DNA of 18,739 bases from Methanobacteriota archaeon (GTDB lineage: Archaea; Halobacteriota; Methanosarcinia; Methanosarcinales; Methanosarcinaceae). How positions within the stretch are numbered: the first letter of the stretch is position 1; every line of letters starts with the position of its first letter. The position numbers and the translations under genes were made by a program. Below, one piece after another: positions 12,172 through 18,739 of the stretch. A model generated the notes under the pieces. It worked only from the letters and a program-made list of their open reading frames with translations. It was not told the DNA's origin and made no database searches. The DNA is taken from positions 1 to 18,739 of the forward strand of contig JAUPKV010000666.1 of assembly GCA_030837265.1 (NCBI GenBank), read 5' to 3'.

Positions 12172-15100
12172 ATGAAAAATATTATTATTAAAGGGGCGCG
12201 GGAACATAACCTGAAGGATATTACGGTTGAACTCCCGCGAGATAAATTCATTGTTATTACTGGCGTTTCGGGGTCGGGAAAATCAACCCTGGCCTTTGAC
12301 ACCATTTATGCCGAGGGTCAGCGCCGCTATGTGGAATCGCTCTCAGCATATGCTCGGCAGTTTCTTGGGCTGATGAATAAGCCGGACGTGGATAGTATTG
12401 AAGGGCTATCCCCGGCAATCTCAATTGAGCAGAAGACAACATCCAAGAATCCTCGGAGTACGGTTGGGACTGTTACCGAAATCTATGATTATCTCAGGCT
12501 GCTTTTTGCCAGAATCGGGACTCCTTACTGCCCGGTTCACAATATTAAAATTATGTCTCAATCTCCTGAAAGAATTGCAGATAGCATTAGCAGGGAATTT
12601 GACGATACTGTCACTATCCTCGCTCCTATAGTGCGCCAGAAGAAAGGGACTTATCAGCAGCTTTTCAAGGACCTGAATGCAGAAGGCTTTACGAGGGCAC
12701 GTGTAAATGGGGAGATCCACAGGACTGATGATGAAATCACTCTCGACCGCTACAAAAAACATGATATTGAAGTTGTGGTCGACCGTCTGAACCCTGCAGA
12801 AGACCGATCGAGGCTTGTCGAAGCCTGTGAAAATGCCTTAAAAAAGGCAGAAGGGCTCGTTATTGCTGTTGATTCGGAAGGAAACGATCACCTTTATTCC
12901 TCAAACATGGCTTGTCCGGTCTGCGGCATAGCGTTTGAAGAGCTTCAACCCAGGATGTTTTCTTTTAACAGTCCTTTCGGAGCCTGTGAAGCCTGTAATG
13001 GACTCGGAATAAAAATGGAATTTGATCCCGACCTGATAATTCCGGATAAAAAACTCTCTCTAGCAGATGGAGCTGTTGCCCTGTACAGGAATTATCTTGA
13101 TAGCTTCCGGAGCCAGCACCTGGCAGCCGTGGCAAAACATTTCGGGTTTGATATTTTCACCCCTATTGCGGATCTTTCGGAAGAGCAGTATAATGCGCTT
13201 ATGTACGGATCGGACGAACGCATCCATTTTAGCATGAGCATGAAGAACGGTGATGCCCAGTGGTCTCATAAAGGAACATGGGAAGGGTTAATCCCGCAGT
13301 CTGAACGATTGTACGGCCAGACAAAATCCGAATATCGGCATAAGGAACTTGAAAAATTTATGGAAGTTAAACCCTGCCCGAAATGTGAAGGCAAGCGTCT
13401 GAAGGAGAAAGTGCTTTCAGTAAAAATAAACGATAGATCTATTGTAGATGTAACGGGCCTCTCAATTATAGAATGCATCCGGTTCTTCGAAAACCTTAGG
13501 CTTCCGGAGAGGGAAAAAGAGATCGCTAAACAGGTCTTGAAAGAGATCGGCTCCAGACTTGGTTTTCTGGAACATGTAGGGCTCAGTTATCTCACACTTT
13601 CAAGAAGTGCTGGCACCCTATCGGGAGGCGAAGCTCAGAGAATTAGGCTGGCTACACAAATCGGCTCAAACCTGATGGGAGTGCTCTACGTGCTCGACGA
13701 ACCCTCCATAGGGCTGCACCAGCGGGACAATGAACGGCTTATTCTGACCCTCCAGAAACTTCGAGATCTGGGAAATACCCTGATAGTAGTGGAGCACGAC
13801 GAGGACACTATCCGGGCTGCGGATCATGTGCTGGATATAGGGCCAGGGGCTGGCATACATGGAGGTTACGTAGTAGCCGAAGGAACACCTGAGGAAATCG
13901 AAAGAAATCCCGAGTCCCTGACCGGCCAATACCTTTCCGGAGAAAAGCAAATAAGCTATCCCGCTTTTCGCCGTCGGAGCGATGCGCATATCCGGCTTAA
14001 AGGCTGCAGGGCAAACAACCTGAAGGATATAGACGTTAATATTCCAATAGGAGTCTTGACTCTGATTACTGGTGTTTCGGGATCAGGGAAATCCACTCTT
14101 ATTTATGATATCCTTTACAAAGCCCTGATGAAGAAGATAAATAAATCGAATGTAACACCCGGAGATTATGACGAACTGATTTTTGACTCCGAGATAGACA
14201 AGGTAATCGTTATCGATCAAAGCCCTATTGGCCGGACACCTCGTTCGAATCCTGCCACTTATACCAAAGTCTTCGATGTTGTAAGGCAGGCTTTTGCCGA
14301 CACGAAAGAAGCAAAGATTCGAGGATATAAAAGCGGACGCTTCTCTTTTAATGTGAAAGGAGGACGCTGTGAAGCCTGCCAGGGAGACGGGTTAATAAAA
14401 ATCGAAATGAATTTCCTGCCTGACGTGTACATTGAGTGCGAAGAATGCAAAGGCACACGCTACAACCGGGAAACCCTCGAAGTCAAATACAGGGGCAAAT
14501 CCATTGCAGAAGTCCTGGACATGACAGTAGAAGAAGCGGCAGAGCATTTCGAAAATCTCCCTGCAATCAAAGGCAAGCTGGATACCCTGACCAGGGTCGG
14601 GCTGGGTTATATTAAGCTCGGGCAGAGTTCGACAACCCTTTCCGGAGGGGAAGCCCAGAGAATCAAACTGACGAGAGAGCTTTCCAAAAAAGGTACAGGT
14701 AAGACTATATATCTACTTGACGAGCCCACCACCGGGCTACATTTCCATGATGTCAAGAAATTGATTTCGGTCCTAAACGGCCTGGTTGCAAAAGGGAACA
14801 CCGTAGTCGTAATCGAGCACAATCTCGACGTGATTAAATCTGCCGATCATATCATCGATCTTGGGCCGGAAGGCGGGAATGCAGGCGGAGAAATTGTCAC
14901 TACAGGCACCCCTGAAGAAGTGTCAATGGTTCAGGAAAGTCATACTGCACATTTCCTTGCTCCCAGGCTTTCAAAAGCAGCCTCATACCTTGAAGTACCT
15001 GGAACAGAGACTTTTGAAGCAGTTTTCGAAGAAGATGAACTATTTGATGCCGACTACGACGAAACTGAAGACGATACTCGCGAGGACTCTGAGGTTTTTG

Positions 15101-15177
15101 AAGATAATAATGGTAAGTATTCCAAAGATTCTAAAAAAGGATCCAAAGACTTCAAACGCGGGACTGTCAAAGTATAA
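12172..15177 (+). CDS. uvrA: Excinuclease ABC subunit A
   Basis: UvrA is the dimeric ATPase that detects damaged DNA and loads UvrB. Two ABC modules are complete: Walker [10 protein letters not shown] (31-39) and GVSGSGKST (634-642); signatures [12 protein letters not shown] (483-494) and [12 protein letters not shown] (823-834); Walker [13 protein letters not shown] and [12 protein letters not shown]. Zinc sites are C248/C251/C272/C275, a CPKC pair (402-405), and C733/C736/C756/C759. At 1001 residues it exceeds the usual ~940: after residue 940 comes an acidic stretch ([17 protein letters not shown]) and then a Lys-rich end ([14 protein letters not shown]), apparently added and disordered. 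GAAGGA precedes the ATG by 2-3 bases. The bacterial-type protein in an archaeal setting implies ancient horizontal transfer. A terminator separates it from uvrC. Confidence 0.97.
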   Translation: MKNIIIKGAREHNLKDITVELPRDKFIVITGVSGSGKSTLAFDTIYAEGQRRYVESLSAYARQFLGLMNKPDVDSIEGLSPAISIEQKTTSKNPRSTVGTVTEIYDYLRLLFARIGTPYCPVHNIKIMSQSPERIADSISREFDDTVTILAPIVRQKKGTYQQLFKDLNAEGFTRARVNGEIHRTDDEITLDRYKKHDIEVVVDRLNPAEDRSRLVEACENALKKAEGLVIAVDSEGNDHLYSSNMACPVCGIAFEELQPRMFSFNSPFGACEACNGLGIKMEFDPDLIIPDKKLSLADGAVALYRNYLDSFRSQHLAAVAKHFGFDIFTPIADLSEEQYNALMYGSDERIHFSMSMKNGDAQWSHKGTWEGLIPQSERLYGQTKSEYRHKELEKFMEVKPCPKCEGKRLKEKVLSVKINDRSIVDVTGLSIIECIRFFENLRLPEREKEIAKQVLKEIGSRLGFLEHVGLSYLTLSRSAGTLSGGEAQRIRLATQIGSNLMGVLYVLDEPSIGLHQRDNERLILTLQKLRDLGNTLIVVEHDEDTIRAADHVLDIGPGAGIHGGYVVAEGTPEEIERNPESLTGQYLSGEKQISYPAFRRRSDAHIRLKGCRANNLKDIDVNIPIGVLTLITGVSGSGKSTLIYDILYKALMKKINKSNVTPGDYDELIFDSEIDKVIVIDQSPIGRTPRSNPATYTKVFDVVRQAFADTKEAKIRGYKSGRFSFNVKGGRCEACQGDGLIKIEMNFLPDVYIECEECKGTRYNRETLEVKYRGKSIAEVLDMTVEEAAEHFENLPAIKGKLDTLTRVGLGYIKLGQSSTTLSGGEAQRIKLTRELSKKGTGKTIYLLDEPTTGLHFHDVKKLISVLNGLVAKGNTVVVIEHNLDVIKSADHIIDLGPEGGNAGGEIVTTGTPEEVSMVQESHTAHFLAPRLSKAASYLEVPGTETFEAVFEEDELFDADYDETEDDTREDSEVFEDNNGKYSKDSKKGSKDFKRGTVKV

Positions 15178-15190
15178 TGAGAGGCCAATT

Positions 15191-15218
15191 CTTAGGAGTG
15201 ACCACTCCTAAGGTTTTT
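15191..15218 (+). terminator. Stem-loop terminator after uvrA
   Basis: CTTAGGAGT (15191-15199) and ACTCCTAAG (15204-15212) form a perfect 9-bp stem with a GACC loop, followed by GTTTTT (15213-15218). This looks like an intrinsic terminator 14 bp after the uvrA stop. A TATA-like GTATAAAAT (15231-15239) follows it, so uvrC can be transcribed separately. Confidence 0.65.
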
Positions 15219-15254
15219 CGAAAATCTGTAGTATAAAATTAGTGGGGTTTAAAA

Positions 15255-16805
15255 ATGATTGACCTTGAGTCCCTCCCTCATCTGCCTGGGTGTTATCTTT
15301 TCAAGAATGAAGATGGGACTGTGTTGTATGTGGGTAAGGCAAAGGACCTGAAAAAAAGGGTGAGCAGTTATTTTCAGAAGCGAGATCATGACCCTAAAAC
15401 GGATAGTCTTGTACGTGCGATTAGAAGCCTTGATTTTATTGTCACAAATACCGAAGTAGAAGCTTTCCTGCTGGAAAACACTCTGATCAAGAAACACTGG
15501 CCAAGATACAATATTGCCCTTAAGGACTCAAAGAGGTATGCCTGCATCCATTTAACTGAAGAAAAATTTCCCCGGATCAGGATTGCCAGGAAAAGGGTAG
15601 ATAGCGGGAACTTTTTCGGTCCTTTTGTTTCCGCTCGGGAAAGAGATTATATTTTTGAGGTCGTCAGAAAGACTTTCCAGCTCAAGACCTGCAAACAGAT
15701 GCCGAAGCGTGCCTGCCTACGCTATCATATCGGAGTATGCAGCGGACCTTGTATCGGGAAAATTTCCCCGGAAGACTACGGAGAGAATGTTAATAAGGCA
15801 AGCTATGTCCTGAAAGGTAATATCAAAGAACTCATCGAGTCCATGGAAACTGAAATGAGAGAGCATGCTGCAAAAGAGCAGTTTGAGCAGGCGATGGCTC
15901 TACGAGACGAGATTTCAGCACTTGAAAACCTCCAGGAAAAGCAGAATATGGAGAGGCAAAAAAAGCATAACGAAGATATCCTGAATTATATCGTCCGGGA
16001 AGATACTGTTTATCTCATGCTCTTTAAGGTTTACAAAGGCACTCTTGAAGACAAGCAGGACTATGTCTTTGCATACGGAGAAAATTTCCTTGAAGAATTC
16101 CTGGTACAGTACTATTCCGAAAACGATCCTCCGGAAGAGCTTATCTTGCCCGAACCTCTGGAAGAATCTTTTGCGGATTTCCTGTCCCATATGAAGGGAA
16201 TAAAGGTTAAAGTTACTATTCCGAAGCAGGGAGATAAAAAAGAACTTCTCGATCTTGCCCTCAAAAATGTTGAGATCGGGTTTTTCGGTGACCGGAAAAA
16301 ACTTGAGGCTCTGCAGAATAAGCTATCACTTCCAAAACTCCCGAATGTTATCGAATGTTTTGATATTTCACATCTCTCAGGCACGGCTATGGTCGGCTCT
16401 ATGGTGCAGTTCCGTGGAGGCAGGCCTGACAAACATAACTATCGTCGCTTCAAAATAGAGAGCGTGGAAGGAATTGATGACTTTGCGTCTATTGCCGAAA
16501 TTGTGCGCAGACGCTACTCCCGCCTGCTTGAAGACAAACACGACATGCCGGACTTAGTTATTATAGACGGGGGAAAAGGGCAACTTTCTTCAGCCTTCCA
16601 GGAGCTCCGAAAGTTACAGCTCAGGATTCCAATCATATCCATTGCTAAGCGTGAGGAAGAAATCTATGTGCCCGGGCTTAAGTCTCCTCTTCCTATTAAA
16701 AGAGAGGATAAAGCCTCTCTCTTTGTCCAGGAAATCCGGGATGAAGCCCACAGGTTTGCAATTACTTATAACCGCTTGCTCAGGCAGAAGTCGCTGATTT
16801 CTTGA
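15255..16805 (+). CDS. uvrC: Excinuclease ABC subunit C, lacking the C-terminal HhH domain
   Basis: UvrC cuts the damaged strand on both sides of a lesion marked by UvrB. The GIY-YIG nuclease for the 3' cut is at 7-90 (PGCYLF, LYVGKAKDLKKR, Glu74 in LLEN). Four cysteines (146, 154, 162, 166) match the iron-sulfur site of UvrC, with the first spacing shorter than usual. The UVR motif that binds UvrB is near 206-230 (EQFEQAMALRDEI). The RNase H-like 5' nuclease shows CFDISHLSG (Asp370), VIIDGGKGQ (Asp438) and RDEAHRFA (His499). The protein stops at 516, just after this domain, while bacterial UvrC of about 600 continues into tandem helix-hairpin-helix motifs; the DNA after the stop does not encode them. 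GGGG lies 7 bases before the ATG. Confidence 0.96.
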   Translation: MIDLESLPHLPGCYLFKNEDGTVLYVGKAKDLKKRVSSYFQKRDHDPKTDSLVRAIRSLDFIVTNTEVEAFLLENTLIKKHWPRYNIALKDSKRYACIHLTEEKFPRIRIARKRVDSGNFFGPFVSARERDYIFEVVRKTFQLKTCKQMPKRACLRYHIGVCSGPCIGKISPEDYGENVNKASYVLKGNIKELIESMETEMREHAAKEQFEQAMALRDEISALENLQEKQNMERQKKHNEDILNYIVREDTVYLMLFKVYKGTLEDKQDYVFAYGENFLEEFLVQYYSENDPPEELILPEPLEESFADFLSHMKGIKVKVTIPKQGDKKELLDLALKNVEIGFFGDRKKLEALQNKLSLPKLPNVIECFDISHLSGTAMVGSMVQFRGGRPDKHNYRRFKIESVEGIDDFASIAEIVRRRYSRLLEDKHDMPDLVIIDGGKGQLSSAFQELRKLQLRIPIISIAKREEEIYVPGLKSPLPIKREDKASLFVQEIRDEAHRFAITYNRLLRQKSLIS

Positions 16806-16861
16806 TTTGCCATTCATAATTTCCTTTGCAATTAACTTTCCAAATTATAAGGTTTGATTCT

Positions 16862-18739
16862 ATGAAATCTTCAAGTCAGATATCTGAGCCGTCTCTAGAA
16901 AAAACATCCGAAGTAGAAGAAAAAGCACCCGGAGTAATATACGATGCCCGATACTGGGACAGCCCGCAGTTCAAACTGGTCTCTGACTTCGAACCCAGAG
17001 GTTCCCAGCCACAGGCAATCGATAAACTTGTTGCAGGGCTGGAGAAAGGAGAGAGCTTCCAGACTCTGTTAGGGGTTACTGGCTCAGGAAAAACTTATAC
17101 TGTTGCAAATGTCATCAATCAGGTTAAGAAACCTACACTTGTTATTGCTCATAACAAGACTCTGGCTGCCCAGCTTTATAACGAGTTTCGGGACTTCTTC
17201 CCTGAAAATCGGGTAGAGTATTTTGTCTCATATTATGATTACTACCAGCCGGAATCTTATCTACCTGCCAGAGACCAGTACATTGAGAAAGATGCCCAGA
17301 TTAACCCCAAAATCGAGCAGATGCGCCTTGCGGCCACGGCTTCCCTGATGTCCCGCCAGGACGTAATTGTTGTAGCGTCCGTATCCTGTATATACGGTCT
17401 TGGCAACCCGGAAAACTTCCAGAAAATGGGTTTTGAATTGAAGGTCGGAGAAAGGGTCCAGAGAAAAGAAATCCTGCAAAAGCTGGTTGAAATCCAGTTC
17501 GAGCGGAACGACCTTGAACTCATGCCAGGGCGATTCAGGGTAAAAGGAGATACTATTGACATTATTCCCGGATACTTTGACAATATAATCAGGATCGAAC
17601 TCTTCGGAGACGAGATCGATAGGATTTCCGAAGTGGACAAGCAGACCGGACAGAGAACTGAAGAAATGGAGTATTTCTTTGTCTATCCTGCCAGGCACTA
17701 TGTTATCCCCGAAGAAGAACAGAAAAGTGCAATTAAGACGATTTTCGAAGAACTTGAAGGACGCCTGCCGGAACTTGGACTGCTTGAGTCCCACCGGCTT
17801 AAGCAGCGCACTCTTTATGACATGGAAATGATTGAAGAGACCGGCAGCTGCAAGGGTATCGAAAACTACTCAAGGCACTTCGACCACCGCAAACCCGGGG
17901 AGAAACCTTTCTGCCTGATTGACTATTTCCCTGAAGATTTTCTCCTGGTCATCGACGAAAGCCACCAGACAATTCCACAGCTCCATGGGATGTACAATGG
18001 AGACCGATCCCGGAAGAAAAGCCTTGTGGACTACGGTTTCAGGCTCCCCAGTGCCTTTGACAACCGGCCGCTGAAGTTTGATGAATTTGAGAAGTACATG
18101 AAAAACGTTATCTGTGTCTCAGCAACCCCATCAGACTACGAGCGGGAACATTCGGCGCAAATTGTAGAACAGATTATCCGCCCTACAGGCCTTGTCGATC
18201 CCGAAGTTGAAATTCGTCCCCTCGAAGGCCAGGTGAGGGATGTCATGCAGGAGATCCGAAAGATCGTGGAAAGGGGAGACCGTGCCCTTGTAACCACCCT
18301 GACTAAGAAACTTGCCGAGGAACTGACCGAATTTCTGGCCCGGAGCGAAATCAAAGCTCGCTACCTGCACTCCGATATTAAAACGATAGAACGGACCGAG
18401 ATCATCCGGGAACTCCGGCTTGGCAAATTCGACGTCCTCGTAGGCATCAACCTGCTCAGGGAAGGACTTGATATTCCCGAAGTCGGCTTCATCGGCATTC
18501 TTGACGCCGATAAAGAAGGCTTCCTCAGGGACGCAAAAAGCCTGATCCAGATCATAGGCCGTGCAGCCCGAAATGCCAGTTCGAAAGTCGTCCTCTATGC
18601 AGATAGAATAACTGATTCCATCAAAAAAGCAGTTAGCGAAACCGAGCGCCGCCGAAATATGCAGATCGCCTATAACAAAGAACACGGCATCGTGCCCGAA
18701 ACCATCCGCAAGCCCATCCGGGAAAAAGTAGTGGATATA
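16862..18739 (+). CDS. uvrB: Excinuclease ABC subunit B, partial
   Basis: UvrB is the DNA helicase-like subunit that verifies damage and recruits UvrC. From ATG 16862 the frame stays open for 626 codons to the window edge; the C-terminal UVR motif is missing for that reason. Visible motifs are Walker A GVTGSGKT (71-78), the beta-hairpin with [12 protein letters not shown] (124-135) that probes the DNA, DESH (365-368), SATP (420-423) and QIIGRAARN (563-571). Compared with bacterial UvrB, which starts near FKLVSDF, there are about 35 extra N-terminal residues, Ser/Glu/Lys-rich and probably disordered ([16 protein letters not shown]). The gene follows uvrC by 56 bases and is probably co-transcribed; AAGGT about 9 bases upstream is a weak ribosome site. 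Confidence 0.96.
   Translation, partial: MKSSSQISEPSLEKTSEVEEKAPGVIYDARYWDSPQFKLVSDFEPRGSQPQAIDKLVAGLEKGESFQTLLGVTGSGKTYTVANVINQVKKPTLVIAHNKTLAAQLYNEFRDFFPENRVEYFVSYYDYYQPESYLPARDQYIEKDAQINPKIEQMRLAATASLMSRQDVIVVASVSCIYGLGNPENFQKMGFELKVGERVQRKEILQKLVEIQFERNDLELMPGRFRVKGDTIDIIPGYFDNIIRIELFGDEIDRISEVDKQTGQRTEEMEYFFVYPARHYVIPEEEQKSAIKTIFEELEGRLPELGLLESHRLKQRTLYDMEMIEETGSCKGIENYSRHFDHRKPGEKPFCLIDYFPEDFLLVIDESHQTIPQLHGMYNGDRSRKKSLVDYGFRLPSAFDNRPLKFDEFEKYMKNVICVSATPSDYEREHSAQIVEQIIRPTGLVDPEVEIRPLEGQVRDVMQEIRKIVERGDRALVTTLTKKLAEELTEFLARSEIKARYLHSDIKTIERTEIIRELRLGKFDVLVGINLLREGLDIPEVGFIGILDADKEGFLRDAKSLIQIIGRAARNASSKVVLYADRITDSIKKAVSETERRRNMQIAYNKEHGIVPETIRKPIREKVVDI

Noticed and set aside
17261..17794. 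Long minus-strand frames opposite uvrB (also 18131-18685)
   Set aside because: These are antisense shadows of conserved uvrB coding sequence with no start signals.
1..18739. CRISPR array, complete insertion sequence, tRNA or rRNA gene
   Set aside because: No regularly spaced direct repeats, no intact transposase or terminal inverted repeats, and no tRNA/rRNA-like segments were visible.

Overview
The window most likely comes from a Methanosarcina species or a close relative among mesophilic methanogenic archaea. Indicators are archaea-only families (RIO2-type kinase, the DUF460/COG2433 RNase H-fold protein), TATA-type promoters, several genes whose TATA box lies too close to the start for a leader (probable leaderless mRNAs), long AT-rich intergenic DNA, and bacterial-type genes in that setting (uvrA, uvrC, uvrB). 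The species is an inference; no rRNA or tRNA gene lies in the window.

Layout. 1-2106 holds small accessory genes: a chagasin-like (I42) protease inhibitor running off the left edge, a two-helix membrane peptide, a Thr/Val-rich lipoprotein, a Cys-rich peptide and a short acidic protein. 2203-3245 is the RIO2 kinase; a 43-residue acidic tail lies just past its stop in another frame, suggesting a one-base frameshift. 3322-4738 carries two tandem minus-strand paralogues of the PixA/AidA 'inclusion body protein' family, each with a long AT-rich upstream region. 5331-7319 encodes the DUF460 protein, with two RNase H-like folds and a coiled coil. 7355-7591 is a 4-oxalocrotonate-tautomerase-like gene.

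7729-10596 (minus strand) is a complete energy-coupling-factor transporter for cobalt or nickel, in the unusual order cbiQ-cbiO then cbiM-cbiN. The 213-bp gap between the halves contains two tandem perfect palindromes (TTTGGTAT-N-ATACCAAA) whose centres are exactly 20 bp apart, next to the likely cbiM TATA box; this is the clearest regulatory site in the window.

10597-12171 has only one small membrane-protein gene but several palindromes, including a perfect 20-bp one and a dense cluster of CAATT/AATTG elements in front of uvrA.

12172 to the right edge encodes the bacterial nucleotide excision repair system. uvrA has an added charged tail and is followed by a stem-loop/T-tract terminator. 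uvrC lacks the C-terminal helix-hairpin-helix region. uvrB has an N-terminal extension and is cut by the window end. UvrA2B finds the lesion, UvrB verifies it and UvrC makes both incisions. No wholly new multi-gene system is evident; the points most worth following up are the RIO2 frameshift, the cbiM palindrome pair, the archaeal PixA/AidA pair and the repeat cluster before uvrA.
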